Notes: a model not told the origin generated them from the letters alone. DNA of 64,000 nt from Komagataeibacter intermedius TF2 (GCF_000964425.1 NZ_BANF01000010.1:124001-188000); one strand, 5' to 3'; shown: positions 1-10,415, counted from the stretch's first letter. Numbers and translations: made by a program.

Positions 1-1032
1 CCGTTCACGGGTGATGTCGCGCACGCCGCCGCATGGGGGGTCACCGCATCGGGCGTGGTGCAGTTCGGCATCCTGCTGTACGCCGCCCGCCATGCGGGCA
101 TGCGCCTGCGCCTCATGACGCCGCGCCTTACGCCGCGCATCCGCACGCTGCTGGCGCGCATGGGCGTGGGGCTGGTGGGCAGCGGGATCACGCAGATCAA
201 CTTCCTGGTCGATACCATCATCGCCACCCTGCTGCCCGCGGGCAGCGTATCGCTCATGTATTTTGCCGACCGGGTGAACCAGCTGCCGCTGGGGGTTCTG
301 GGGGCGGCGGCGGGCACCACGCTGCTGCCCGTGCTGACGCGGCATCTGGCGGCGGGCGAGGTAAAGGCGGCCCACCACACCCAGAACCGCGCCATTTCCT
401 ACGCGCTGATCCTGACGCTGCCGGCTGCGGCGGGGCTACTGGTTATCGCGGCCCCGGTCATGATGGCGCTGTTCGGGCATGGGCATTTTTCCGCGCATGA
501 CGCGGTGCTGTCCGCGCAGTCGCTGCGGGCCTACGCGCTGGGGCTGCCGGCCTTCGTGCTGGTCAAGGTTCTCTCGCCGGGGTTCTTCGCACGCGGGGAT
601 ACGCGCACGCCGGTGCTGGTGGGCATGGGCACGCTGGCGCTGAACTTCATCCTGAACATAAGCTTCATGCACTGGCTGGCCCATATCGGCCCGCCACTGG
701 CCAGCAGCCTTGCAGCCATGGTCAATGCGGGCGTGCTGGCGTTCGTGCTGCGGCGACGCGGCGCGCTGGTTCCCGACCCGGCCCTTGTGCGGCAGCTGAT
801 GGGCATGATGGTGTGCGCAGGCGTCATGGCGACGGGTCTGGTCGTGCTGGGCCATACCCCGCTGGGCCACGCGATGGAGGCCGGGCCGATCATGCGGATC
901 GTGGATGTCGGGGCGCTGGTGACACTGGGCGTTGGCATCTACCTGCTGGCGCTGCAGCTGCTTGGGGTGGCGGACATGCGCCAGGCCATGGACGCAATCA
1001 ATCGCCGCCTGCGCCGCGGGCGCAGGGCATAG
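1..1032 (+). CDS. murJ: Lipid II flippase MurJ, C-terminal part (cut by window edge)
   Basis: This is the 3' part of a MurJ/MviN gene; the frame is open from base 1, so the start lies outside the window. About 343 codons remain of a family normally near 510 residues. MurJ moves lipid II, the peptidoglycan precursor, across the inner membrane. The visible part alternates hydrophobic helices with short loops and holds family stretches such as MYFADRVNQLPLGVLG and SPGFFARGDTRTPV. The tail GRRA is basic and cytosolic. The gene ends about 60 bases before mutS, in the same direction. Identity rests on these family motifs and is secure; only the N-terminus is unseen. Confidence 0.95.
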   Translation, partial: PFTGDVAHAAAWGVTASGVVQFGILLYAARHAGMRLRLMTPRLTPRIRTLLARMGVGLVGSGITQINFLVDTIIATLLPAGSVSLMYFADRVNQLPLGVLGAAAGTTLLPVLTRHLAAGEVKAAHHTQNRAISYALILTLPAAAGLLVIAAPVMMALFGHGHFSAHDAVLSAQSLRAYALGLPAFVLVKVLSPGFFARGDTRTPVLVGMGTLALNFILNISFMHWLAHIGPPLASSLAAMVNAGVLAFVLRRRGALVPDPALVRQLMGMMVCAGVMATGLVVLGHTPLGHAMEAGPIMRIVDVGALVTLGVGIYLLALQLLGVADMRQAMDAINRRLRRGRRA

Positions 1033-1092
1033 GGAACAGGAACCATGAAATCCGCACTGGCGAATCCCCTACCCCACCGCTAGACACCGGAC

Positions 1093-3705
1093 ATGACATT
1101 CCCATCGCCCGAGGGCGCTACACCCGCCATGGCGCAGTGGTTTGCGCTGAAAGCCGAACACCCCGACGCCCTGCTGTTTTTCAGGATGGGGGATTTCTAC
1201 GAACTGTTTTTCAATGATGCTGAAGCAGCGGCGGCGGCGCTGGACATTTCGCTGACCGCACGTGGCACCCACGGGGGCGAACCCATTGCCATGTGCGGGG
1301 TGCCGGTGCATGCGGCGCAGGCCTATCTGGCCCGCCTGATCCGGCGCGGGTTCCGTGTGTCGGTGGCCGAACAGACCGAACAGCCCCGCAAGGGACGTCC
1401 CGCTTCCAAGGGACCGCTGCGGCGCGAGGTCGTACGCCTGATCACGCCGGGCACGCTGACGGAAGATGAACTGCTGGAGGCAGGACGGCAGAACCTTCTG
1501 GCCGCCATCATCTGCTCTACCGGGCGCGACGCCAGCAACCCCGGCCTTGCATGGATCGATATTTCCACCGGCCTGTTTGAAACCGCCACTGTCCCCGCGC
1601 GTGACCTGAACGACCTGCTGGGCCGTCTGGACCCGGCGGAAATCCTGTGCGCCGATACCGTGGAACTGGGTGATTTCGCGGGCCGCCGCACCCCCATCGT
1701 CCCGCCCGCCAGCGCCGACGCCGCACGCCAGCGCATGGCCGAGGCCTTCGGCGTCGCCAGCCTTGATGCCTTTGGCACCTTCAGCGATGCGGAAGCCATG
1801 GCGGCCGCGGCGGCCATCGACTACATCCGCCGCAGCCAGGCGGGCCAGCTGCCCCGCCTGTCGCATCCACGTCCCAGCGACAGCAGCGACATCCTTGGCC
1901 TTGATCCCGCCACCCGCGCCAGTCTCGACCTGCTGCGCACGCGCGATGGCGAGACCGAACACACCCTGTTCGCCGCCGTATCGCGCACCGTGACCGCAGC
2001 GGGCAGCCGGATGCTGGCGGACTGGATCGCAGCCCCGCTGACCGATCCCGAACGCATCGGCCGCAGGCAGGCGGGGTGGACATGGCTGCTGGACAAGCCG
2101 GGCATACGCGACGACCTGCGCGCCAGCCTGCGCGCGGCCCCCGACATGGCCCGCGCGCTGGGCCGGCTATCGCTGGGACGTGGACAGCCGCGCGACGCCG
2201 TGGCCATCCGCCTTGGCCTGGGTGTCGCGCGCGAAATCGGGACAATCCTGAACCGGCATGAAAACCTGCCCGCCATTCTGGAACAGGCCGCACGCCACCT
2301 TGATCGCGCGCATGATCTGGAGGACCTGCTGGCCCGCGCCCTGAGCGAGAACCCGCCCGCGCGCATGGATGACGGCGGCATCATCGCCAGCGGGTATGAT
2401 GCGGAACTGGATGCGCAGCGCGAACTGCGCGATGGCAGCAGGCGCGTCATCGCGGCGCTGCAGCAGGAATATGCCGCGGAATTCGGCATTTCCAACCTCA
2501 AGATCCGTCACCATGCCCAGCTTGGCTACGTGATCGAGGTGCCCGCGGCCGCCAGCGCGCGCCTGCGCGGGCGCGAGGACCTGATCATGCGGCAGGGCAC
2601 CGCCAGCGCCAGCCGTTTTTCCACCGAACGTCTGGTCAGCCTTGACCAGCAGATCGCGCAGGCCGCCGAAAACGCGGGCATGCGCGAACGCCACCTGTTT
2701 ACGCAGGTGGTGGGAAAAATACTGGACGAAGCCGCCCTGCCGGACATGGCAGCCGCCCTGTCATGCATCGACATCGCGCAGTCCTGCGCGATACTGGCCG
2801 GTGGCGGCATGTGGTGCTGCCCCGCCGTTGGCACGGATACGTCCTTTGTCATTCGCGCGGGGCGCCACCCGGTTGTGGAAGCGGCCCTGCCCCGGAACGC
2901 GCGTTTCACCCCCAATGACTGTGACCTTGATCCCGATCACCGCGTCATGCTGCTGACCGGCCCCAACATGGCGGGCAAGTCCACCTTCCTGCGGCAGACG
3001 GCGCTGGCGGTCATACTGGCGCAGGCAGGCCTGCCGGTCGCGGCGCAGGCCATGCGCCTTGGCGTGGTGGACCGGCTGTTTTCACGCGTTGGCGCGTCGG
3101 ATGACCTTGCGCGCGGACGATCCACCTTCATGGTGGAAATGACCGAAACCGCCGCCATCCTGAACCAGTCCGGACCGCGATCGCTGGTGGTGGTGGATGA
3201 AATCGGGCGCGGCACCTCCACGCTCGACGGGCTGGCCATTGCGTGGGCGGTGCTGGAAACCCTGCATTCCACGCTGCGCTGCCGCGCGATATTTGCAACG
3301 CATTTCCATGAACTGGCCGAACTGGCGGACACCATGCCCCGCCTGTCCCCCCACACCATGAGCGTGCGGGAATGGAAGGGACAGGTCATTTTCCAGCACG
3401 AGGTCATACCCGGTTCCGCCCGGCGCAGCTGGGGCGTGCATGTCGCACGCCTTGCCGGGGTGCCTGACCCTGTGGTGCGCCGCGCGGGCCGTCTGCTGTC
3501 CACGCTGGAAAAGGAACGCGGGCGGCAGGCCCCGCCCCTGCCGCTGTTTGAACAGGCCGCGGCGGATGAGACGCCACCACCACCGCCCGCCCCCGCGCTA
3601 CCGCCTGCCGCACTCGACATGATCGAGGATCTGGACCCCGATACGCTCAGCCCGCGCGCGGCGCTGGAAATGTTGTATAAACTCAAAAAACTGCTGAAAC
3701 CCTGA
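1093..3705 (+). CDS. mutS: DNA mismatch repair protein MutS
   Basis: Full-length MutS of 870 residues, the usual size. It binds mismatches and loops, then recruits MutL using ATP. The mismatch-contact motif F-Y-E is at residues 35-37 in the N-terminal domain. The ATPase domain has the Walker A GPNMAGKST at about 623-631, DEIGRGTSTLDG starting at about 702, and the ATHFHEL motif. The C-terminus has a proline-rich linker (ETPPPPPAPALPP) before the helical dimerisation tail. The ATG follows the murJ stop by about 60 bases, so co-transcription is possible. All catalytic motifs are intact. No mutL lies in the window. Confidence 0.98.
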   Translation: MTFPSPEGATPAMAQWFALKAEHPDALLFFRMGDFYELFFNDAEAAAAALDISLTARGTHGGEPIAMCGVPVHAAQAYLARLIRRGFRVSVAEQTEQPRKGRPASKGPLRREVVRLITPGTLTEDELLEAGRQNLLAAIICSTGRDASNPGLAWIDISTGLFETATVPARDLNDLLGRLDPAEILCADTVELGDFAGRRTPIVPPASADAARQRMAEAFGVASLDAFGTFSDAEAMAAAAAIDYIRRSQAGQLPRLSHPRPSDSSDILGLDPATRASLDLLRTRDGETEHTLFAAVSRTVTAAGSRMLADWIAAPLTDPERIGRRQAGWTWLLDKPGIRDDLRASLRAAPDMARALGRLSLGRGQPRDAVAIRLGLGVAREIGTILNRHENLPAILEQAARHLDRAHDLEDLLARALSENPPARMDDGGIIASGYDAELDAQRELRDGSRRVIAALQQEYAAEFGISNLKIRHHAQLGYVIEVPAAASARLRGREDLIMRQGTASASRFSTERLVSLDQQIAQAAENAGMRERHLFTQVVGKILDEAALPDMAAALSCIDIAQSCAILAGGGMWCCPAVGTDTSFVIRAGRHPVVEAALPRNARFTPNDCDLDPDHRVMLLTGPNMAGKSTFLRQTALAVILAQAGLPVAAQAMRLGVVDRLFSRVGASDDLARGRSTFMVEMTETAAILNQSGPRSLVVVDEIGRGTSTLDGLAIAWAVLETLHSTLRCRAIFATHFHELAELADTMPRLSPHTMSVREWKGQVIFQHEVIPGSARRSWGVHVARLAGVPDPVVRRAGRLLSTLEKERGRQAPPLPLFEQAAADETPPPPPAPALPPAALDMIEDLDPDTLSPRAALEMLYKLKKLLKP

Positions 3706-3789
3706 TACGGCTCTGGACCTGACCCCATCAGGGGCGGCACACTCGACCCCGGATCTTTATCGCCATTTACAGGACGCCATCTGACGACG

Positions 3790-6699
3790 ATGTCGAACGC
3801 TGCCCCCCCTTCCGCCTCCGCTTCGGTCGAGGCCATGACGAACGCCCTTCATTCCGCCCTGTTCCCCGCCGGGGAAGGCGGTGGCGATGCATGCGCCCTG
3901 CCGCGCGAAGACGCCATCGGGCTGGTGCGCCGCCACCTGTCGCGCTACCAGGCCCATGTGCGCGAGGAATTCGAGCATCACCGCCTGGGCGGGGCCGAGG
4001 CGGGCAAGCTGCTGGCCGCCTATACCGATGGCATGATCCGTGTGCTGGCGGCCTTCGCCATGCAGCAGACAGGTGTCGATTCGCATCCCGAAGCCCCCTT
4101 CGCCATTGCCGCCACCGGCGGGTACGGGCGCGGGCTGCTGGCGCCATTCAGCGATATCGACCTGCTGTTCCTGGTGCCCGACATACAGGACGGGCAGGGC
4201 GAGGACGTACGGGCCTGCGTGGAATACATCCTGTATTTCCTGTGGGATCTCGGGCTGAAGGTCGGGCATGCCACGCGCACCATCAATGAATGCATTGCCG
4301 AAGCCGAGGCCGACACCACGGTGCGGACCACGCTGCTGGACGCCCGTGCCCTGACAGGCAGCGAATCGCTGTTTTCCATGTTTCAGGCCCGCTACATCGT
4401 GGCCTGCGTGCGGGCAGGTGCCGACCGGTTCATTACCGACAAGCGCAAGGAACGCGCCGCCCGCCACCACCGCTTTGGCGACAGCCCCTATCTGGTGGAA
4501 CCCAACATAAAGGAAGGCCGGGGCGGCCTGCGCGACCTGCAGACGCTGTACTGGATGTGCCGCTACACCTTCGGCACGCGCCATGTATCCGACCTGCTGG
4601 CGCCCGGTTTCAGTGAACTGGGGCTGCTGACCGAACAGGAAGCCAAGCGCGCGCGCCGGGCGTGGGACTTCCTGTGGCGGGTGCGCTTCCACCTGCATTA
4701 CGTGTCGGGCCGGGCGGAAGAACGCCTGACCTTTGACGTGCAGCCGGTTGTAGGCGGCCGCATGGGCTACACCCGCCATGGCCGGCAGGTGGGCGTGGAA
4801 CGCTTCATGCGCCATTACTTCCTGACCGTGCGCGAGGTGATGCGCCTGACACTGGTGCTGGAACCCGCCGTGCTGCGCCAGGCGCTTGGCCCCGTGGCCA
4901 ACGCGCCCGAAGCCGACAGCCAGATGCGTGACGCGGGCTTTACCGTGCTGGACGGTCGCATCCTGCCCCAGCGCGGCACGTCGTTCGAAGATGAACCCAT
5001 CCAGATGATGCGCCTGCTGGACTGGGCCAAGAAGCGCAAGCTGCCCATCCACCCCATGGCCATGCACCAGCTGATCCGCTGGGAACGCCGGGCCGCCAGC
5101 CTGCGCGGCGACCCGGAAACCGCGCGCATCTTCCTTGACCTGATGTGCGGCGACCCGCCCGAACGCCCGCAACGCGCACCGCGTGGCGACGCCACCGAAC
5201 AGGCGGACGCCACCCCCAGCTTTCACCTGATGGATGAGGGGCGGCGCAAGGGAAATGCCTACTGGCTGCATATCCTTAACGAAACGGGGCTGATGGGCCG
5301 CCTGCTGCCCGACTGGTCGCGCGTCGTGGGGCAGATGCAGTTCGACACCTATCATGTGTTCACGGTTGATGAGCATATCATCGACGCGCTGCGCATCCTT
5401 GGCCGGGTGGAACATGGGCAGATGGCCGATGAAATCCCCATCGCCTATGACCTTGCACGCAACCTGCATTCGCGCCGCGCGCTGTATGTCGCGGTCATGC
5501 TGCATGACATCGCCAAGGGCCGCGGCGGCGACCATTCGGAAATCGGGTCGCAGATCGCACTGTATGTCTGTCCCGAACTGGGCATGGACAGCGAGGAGAC
5601 GGAAACCGTTTCATGGCTGGTGCTGCATCACCTGCTGCTCAGCCACACCGCATTCCAGCGCGATATTGACGACCCGAAGACCATTCTTGACCTGGCCGAC
5701 ATCATCCAGTCGCCTGAACGCCTGCGGCTGCTGCTGCTGCTGACGATCGTGGACATGCGCGCGGTGGGGCCGCGCGTCTGGAATGCGTGGAAGGCGACGC
5801 TGCTGAATGAACTGTACATGCGCGTGGCCGAGGTTCTGGAAGGCAGCCTTGCCACCACCGAGCGCGACGTGCGCGTGGAACGCGCCAAGGACGCCACATC
5901 CCGATGGCTGGTGGAAGACGGCATGAACGAAGCCGATGTCCGCCACTTCATGGGGCTGGGTTATGGCAGCTACTGGCTGTCCTTCGACCATGACACCCAT
6001 GCCCGCCATGCCCGGCTGATCAGCGAATCGGAACGCGTGCATTCCCCCCTGACGGTAGAAACCCAGCCCCTGCCTGCGCGCGGGGTGACGGAGGTCACGA
6101 TTTACGCCGCCGACCATCCGGGCCTGTTTTCCAAGATCGCGGGGGCGGTGGCCATTGCCGGGGCCTCGATCGTGGATGCCCGCATCCACACCATGACCAA
6201 TGGCATGGCGCTGGACACGCTGTGGATTCAGGATGCGGGCGGTGCGGCGTTCGAAGAACCGCAGCAGCTTGCCCGCCTGTCGCTGCTGGTGGAACAGGCG
6301 CTGACGGGGCACCTGAACATCAACCGTGAAATTGCCCAGTGTGGCCGCAGGGTAAGTGGCCGCCGCATGCGCGCCATCCACGTACCGCCACGCGTGGTAA
6401 TCGACAACCGCGCATCGAACACCTGCACGGTGGTAGAAATCAACGGGCGCGACCGTCCCGGCCTGCTGCATGACGTCACGGCGGCACTAAGCGAACAGAA
6501 GCTGCAGATCGCATCCGCCCATATCACCACCTATGGCGTGCGGGCGGTGGACGTATTTTACGTCAAGGACCTGTTCGGGCTGAAAATTACTGACAAGGGA
6601 CGTCTGGACCGGATTCGCACGACCCTGCTGGCGGGCCTGCAGGAAGCGGAAGCCGCAGCCCAGCGCCGGTCATCCGAACTGGAATCCATCACGATCTGA
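3790..6699 (+). CDS. glnD: [Protein-PII] uridylyltransferase / uridylyl-removing enzyme GlnD
   Basis: GlnD of 969 residues is the glutamine sensor that adds UMP to PII proteins or removes it. The nucleotidyltransferase signature is GGYGRG at about 110-115, followed by SDIDLL at about 121-126. The HD hydrolase motif LHDIAKGRGGDHSE has its His-Asp pair at about 572-573. Two ACT domains close the protein, starting near residues 767 and 878, each with a (H/R)PGL turn (ADHPGLF and RDRPGLL). The domain order and length match the family. A second in-frame ATG lies 15 codons in, so the exact start is open. A repeat hairpin follows the stop and may end transcription. Confidence 0.97.
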   Translation: MSNAAPPSASASVEAMTNALHSALFPAGEGGGDACALPREDAIGLVRRHLSRYQAHVREEFEHHRLGGAEAGKLLAAYTDGMIRVLAAFAMQQTGVDSHPEAPFAIAATGGYGRGLLAPFSDIDLLFLVPDIQDGQGEDVRACVEYILYFLWDLGLKVGHATRTINECIAEAEADTTVRTTLLDARALTGSESLFSMFQARYIVACVRAGADRFITDKRKERAARHHRFGDSPYLVEPNIKEGRGGLRDLQTLYWMCRYTFGTRHVSDLLAPGFSELGLLTEQEAKRARRAWDFLWRVRFHLHYVSGRAEERLTFDVQPVVGGRMGYTRHGRQVGVERFMRHYFLTVREVMRLTLVLEPAVLRQALGPVANAPEADSQMRDAGFTVLDGRILPQRGTSFEDEPIQMMRLLDWAKKRKLPIHPMAMHQLIRWERRAASLRGDPETARIFLDLMCGDPPERPQRAPRGDATEQADATPSFHLMDEGRRKGNAYWLHILNETGLMGRLLPDWSRVVGQMQFDTYHVFTVDEHIIDALRILGRVEHGQMADEIPIAYDLARNLHSRRALYVAVMLHDIAKGRGGDHSEIGSQIALYVCPELGMDSEETETVSWLVLHHLLLSHTAFQRDIDDPKTILDLADIIQSPERLRLLLLLTIVDMRAVGPRVWNAWKATLLNELYMRVAEVLEGSLATTERDVRVERAKDATSRWLVEDGMNEADVRHFMGLGYGSYWLSFDHDTHARHARLISESERVHSPLTVETQPLPARGVTEVTIYAADHPGLFSKIAGAVAIAGASIVDARIHTMTNGMALDTLWIQDAGGAAFEEPQQLARLSLLVEQALTGHLNINREIAQCGRRVSGRRMRAIHVPPRVVIDNRASNTCTVVEINGRDRPGLLHDVTAALSEQKLQIASAHITTYGVRAVDVFYVKDLFGLKITDKGRLDRIRTTLLAGLQEAEAAAQRRSSELESITI

Positions 6700-6704
6700 A
6701 AGGG

Positions 6705-6775
6705 TCCGGAAGCCTCCTTTTTCAAAAAGGCGGCTCCGGAACTTTCTGAAAAACTTCACCAAAATCATGATTCCC
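6705..6775 (+). repeat. Intergenic hairpin repeat, copy A; likely terminator between converging genes
   Basis: An imperfect inverted repeat (6705-6740) has an outer arm TCCGGA on both sides and an inner arm GCCTCCTTTTT pairing with AAAAAGGCGGC, with one mismatch. It is followed by an A-rich tail ending ACCAAAATCATGATT. A second element with the same plan lies near 15962. It sits between convergent genes (glnD on plus, the TPR gene on minus), so it can serve as a terminator for both. Calling it a dispersed repeat rests on the similarity of the two copies here. Confidence 0.6.
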
Positions 6776-6783
6776 ACGGCATT

Positions 6784-8763
6784 TCAGGGATGAATGTCCG
6801 GCAACTGCCCTGCCACCCATGCATGCAGGGCGCAGGACAGGGTGGCCATGACCTGCGTCCATGCCTGCTGCGGGGGCAGAAGACGCTCCTGACGGAACAG
6901 CCGCAGGGTCGGGTACCACTGGCTCGTCGGTCGCGACAGGATGGACTGCCCGCCATTTTCCCCCTGTGACGTGCCGGCTGTCGGCGCAGGCAGGTCAAAA
7001 GCCGCCGACCACCGCCAGTCTCCCCCGAAACGACACGCCAGCCAGACCGGACAGCCCATGGCCCCGGCCAGGTGGGCCACCAGCGTATCCACGCTGATCA
7101 CCAGATCCAGTGTCGCGATCAGGCGCGCCGTATCCAGCAGGTCCGCATCGGGCGGCAGTTCATGCCGGACAAAGGATGGGTCCACCATTCCCTCCGCCTG
7201 TGGCCGCAGGGAAATGAATTCGACACCCGCGATTTCCTTCAGTGCCGATACGGCGTCCACCGGAAGGGAACGCCGCGCGTCAAAGCGATAGGCGGCATTC
7301 CCCGCATGGCACAGGCCAATGCGCAGCAATCCCCTGTGTCCTGCCGGTCGCTGCCATGGGCGTTCCCCCAGATACGGCATGAATGGCGGCACGCTGTCCG
7401 CGCCCAGCAGATGCGGCAGACTGAACAGGTCGCATTGCGCTGCGATGTCAGGATTTCCATTTATATTGCGTGTGATAATCTCTATGGGATGGACCATGCC
7501 TCCTCCCAGCGTGGCCGCAAGCCGACGCAGGGGGGCTGGAACCTCCAGCACCACCGGAACCCGCCGGGCTGCAAGCCGTACATAGCGCAGGAAATGGACG
7601 GCATCCCCCAGTCCCTGCCCCTGCATATGCACCAGCAGTTTCCTGCCCGCAGGCAATGCCTCCCCGTCCCATCGTGGCAGATGGCCTGCCGATGGATGCG
7701 GCGGCAGGAATTCCAGCCGGGCGTCCCACAGCGCCCATCCCTGCCCCAGCTTTCCCTGCGCCAGACGGGCAATACCAAGGTTGAACCGCGCCCGGGCCTG
7801 CGTATCACGATCGGGCGGCGGCACATGGGCCAGTATGGTTTCATGAATGGCGGCGGCCTGCGCCACACTACCGCCCTCGAACAGGCCGGTCGCATGGTTC
7901 AGCTGAATGCGCATGTCATCGGGGCGCAGGCGCATCGCAATGGCGAAAGCAGCCCGCGCGCCCGACATATGCCCCAGTGCCATACGGGCAAGGCCAAGGT
8001 TACTGGCGGTTTCGGCCTGCGGATCATGCGCCATGGCGCGTTCCAGCATGTCGGCCGCCGGTCCCATCCGCCCGCGCGCAAACAGCAGCGCACCCAGCAG
8101 GGACAGGGCCGCGCCATCATCGGGAGCATGATCCAGCCCCGCCCGCAGAACGGCCTCGGCCTGTTCGCGCTGGTGATGCGCCATCAGCATTTCGGCCAGT
8201 TCACGGACATGGGCGCTGCCCCCCGGCGCACGCCGCACGACATGGCGCATCTGCTGTATGGCGGCATCACGCTGCCCCCGGCGCCACAGGAAACGGGCAT
8301 GCAGCGTCCGGGCCTGCATATCATGCGGAGCGGACAGGCTGACCGCCCGCCCATAGGCCTGTACTGCCGCCCATGTGTCGCCTGTCGCCTCCATGATCTC
8401 GGCGCAGGCCAGCAGAACAGGCACATCATCTGGCTGACAGAGGCAGGCAGCCCGGATCGCGGCCTGCGCCGCCACATGATGCCCCTGCGCCAGCAGCGCA
8501 CGGGCCAGCACTTCATGAAAAGGCCCATCGGGCGCGCGCCGCACCGCCTGTCCCGCAAGGCTGATGGCCAGATCCCCCCGTCCCGCCGCCAGCGCCACGC
8601 AGGCCAGACCATGCAGGGCAGCGGGATCGTCCGGCCCCTGCCCTCGCAGGGTTACGAAACACGTCCGCGCGGTGGCGAGATCCCCCCTGCGCAGGGCCGC
8701 ATGGCCCCGCGCCATGACGTGCTGCCTGTCCATATCGTGTCCATGCGCGCTGGTCGCGTTCAT
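6784..8763 (-). CDS. TPR-repeat protein with C-terminal glycosyltransferase-like domain
   Basis: A protein of about 659 residues. The first half is a run of helix-turn-helix units with TPR spacing, rich in small residues and phrases such as DDPAALHGLACVALAAGR and ETASNLGLARMALGH. The last third resembles the glycosyltransferase-9-like domain found in many TPR-glycosyltransferase fusions: LRIGLCHAGN, then ISVDTLVAHLAGAMG, then a tryptophan-rich strand and SQWYP..RLFRQ. The donor and acceptor are unknown. I chose the ATG at 8763 because GGGAGG lies 10 bases upstream; an ATG further out at 8823 is possible. It is divergent from the M32 peptidase. Its role is unproven; protein or surface-glycan glycosylation is an inference. 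Confidence 0.75.
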   Translation of the reverse strand: MNATSAHGHDMDRQHVMARGHAALRRGDLATARTCFVTLRGQGPDDPAALHGLACVALAAGRGDLAISLAGQAVRRAPDGPFHEVLARALLAQGHHVAAQAAIRAACLCQPDDVPVLLACAEIMEATGDTWAAVQAYGRAVSLSAPHDMQARTLHARFLWRRGQRDAAIQQMRHVVRRAPGGSAHVRELAEMLMAHHQREQAEAVLRAGLDHAPDDGAALSLLGALLFARGRMGPAADMLERAMAHDPQAETASNLGLARMALGHMSGARAAFAIAMRLRPDDMRIQLNHATGLFEGGSVAQAAAIHETILAHVPPPDRDTQARARFNLGIARLAQGKLGQGWALWDARLEFLPPHPSAGHLPRWDGEALPAGRKLLVHMQGQGLGDAVHFLRYVRLAARRVPVVLEVPAPLRRLAATLGGGMVHPIEIITRNINGNPDIAAQCDLFSLPHLLGADSVPPFMPYLGERPWQRPAGHRGLLRIGLCHAGNAAYRFDARRSLPVDAVSALKEIAGVEFISLRPQAEGMVDPSFVRHELPPDADLLDTARLIATLDLVISVDTLVAHLAGAMGCPVWLACRFGGDWRWSAAFDLPAPTAGTSQGENGGQSILSRPTSQWYPTLRLFRQERLLPPQQAWTQVMATLSCALHAWVAGQLPDIHP

Positions 8764-8861
8764 CTCGGCCGGCCCTCCCTTGCGTGGCGGGGGCTGGTCC
8801 CGCACACTCCCAACACTATCCATACGCGACAGAGCGTTAAGAATTTCGATCAGGAACCCAC

Positions 8862-10382
8862 ATGAACATCACCTCCGCCACGGTCGGCCAGCAGGCCTAT
8901 GACACGCTGCGGCAGCGTTTTGCCCGCATGGGGCATATCCGCAACGCAATGGGAATTCTGGGCTGGGACAAGGACACCATGATGCCGGCAGGGGCGAGCG
9001 ACAGCCGCGCCGAAAGCATCGCCGCCCTTGCCGTCCTGTCGCACGACCTCATGACCGCGCCGGACATGGCCGACCTGCTGGCCCGCGCACAGGCCCCAGA
9101 TGACGCCATGGCGCGCGCCAACCTGCATGAAATGCGCCGCCAGCACGCCCATGCCGCCGCCGTGCCGTCGGATCTGGTCGAAGCGATGTCACGCGCGTCC
9201 TCGCGGTGTGAAATGGCATGGCGTACCGCACGGCAGGACAGTGATTTCGCCGGCCTGCTGCCCGAACTGGAAACCGTGCTGGCCCGCACCCGCGACATTG
9301 CCGCCGCCAAGGCGCAGGCGCTTGGGCTTTCCCCTTACGACGCGCTGCTGGACCAGTATGACGCAGGCACGCGGCAGGCGGATATCGACCCGGTCTTTGC
9401 CGAACTGGCCAGTGAACTGCCCGATCTGATCCGCACGGCGCTCGACCATCAGGCCACGCTGCCTGCCCCCGTGCCGCTTGCGGGACCGTTTGACGTGCCC
9501 GCACAGGCACGACTGGGCCACGGGACCATGCGCGCGCTGGGCTTTGACATGCAGCGCGGGCGGCTGGATGTCAGCCTGCACCCCTTCTGCGGCGGGGCGG
9601 AGGACGATGTCCGCATCACCACCCGGTATGAGGAGGATGACTGCATCAACGCACTTATGGGCATCATACATGAAACCGGGCACGCGCTGTATGAACAGGG
9701 TCTGCCCGGGGCATGGCGCGCCCAGCCCGTGGGCGAGGCACGCGGCATGAGCCTGCATGAAAGCCAGTCCCTGCTTATGGAAATGCAGGTCGCGCGGTCG
9801 CAGCCCTTCATGGACTGGATGGCGCCCCGTCTGCGCGCGGCCTTTGGTGGCGCGGATACCGACCCGGCATGGCAGGCGGACAACCTGCACCGCCTTGTCA
9901 CGCGTGTGCGCCCCGGCTTCATCCGCGTGGATGCCGATGAGGTCACATATCCCGCGCATATCCTCGTACGTTATGAAATGGAAACCGCGCTGATCGCGGG
10001 AAAAATGAAGCTGTCCGACCTGCCGGAAGCCTTCAATACCCGGATCCATGACCTGCTGGGATTGAACGTGCCCGAGGACCGGCTGGGCTGCCTGCAGGAT
10101 ATTCACTGGCCATCTGGCGCATGGGGGTATTTCCCCACCTACACGCTGGGCGCGATTATCGCGGCACAGCTGCGCGAAGCAGCGGAACGCAGCGACCCCA
10201 CCATCATGCCCAGCATAGGCAATGGCGATTTCGCGCCCCTGCTGGCGTGGCTGCGCCCGCATATCCATGCACACGGCAGCGGGGCATCCACCCGTGACAT
10301 CGTGCGCGACGCCACGGGGGCGGTGCCCAATACGGGCCCCTACCTGCGCCACCTGCGCCTGCGGTACTGCGCGCAGGTCTGA
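8862..10382 (+). CDS. M32-family metallocarboxypeptidase
   Basis: A protein of 506 residues matching carboxypeptidase Taq-type enzymes, zinc enzymes that trim C-terminal residues from peptides in the cytoplasm. The zinc motif HETGH (HExxH type) is at about residues 270-274, preceded by MGIIH and followed by the family stretch GEARGMSLHESQS. Other family signatures are DVSLHPFCGG, DVRITTRY and the late IHWPSGAWGYFPTYTLG. Length is normal and no signal peptide is present. It is divergent from the TPR gene with a short shared upstream region. Confidence 0.95.
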   Translation: MNITSATVGQQAYDTLRQRFARMGHIRNAMGILGWDKDTMMPAGASDSRAESIAALAVLSHDLMTAPDMADLLARAQAPDDAMARANLHEMRRQHAHAAAVPSDLVEAMSRASSRCEMAWRTARQDSDFAGLLPELETVLARTRDIAAAKAQALGLSPYDALLDQYDAGTRQADIDPVFAELASELPDLIRTALDHQATLPAPVPLAGPFDVPAQARLGHGTMRALGFDMQRGRLDVSLHPFCGGAEDDVRITTRYEEDDCINALMGIIHETGHALYEQGLPGAWRAQPVGEARGMSLHESQSLLMEMQVARSQPFMDWMAPRLRAAFGGADTDPAWQADNLHRLVTRVRPGFIRVDADEVTYPAHILVRYEMETALIAGKMKLSDLPEAFNTRIHDLLGLNVPEDRLGCLQDIHWPSGAWGYFPTYTLGAIIAAQLREAAERSDPTIMPSIGNGDFAPLLAWLRPHIHAHGSGASTRDIVRDATGAVPNTGPYLRHLRLRYCAQV

Positions 10383-10415
10383 TCGGGCCACGACGTCCGG
10401 CGGCGGTTCGAAATG

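Noticed and set aside
3757-5535. A 592-codon minus-strand frame opposite glnD
   Set aside because: Shadow of glnD with typical His/Gln/Ala-rich composition; glnD has full domain motifs on the other strand.
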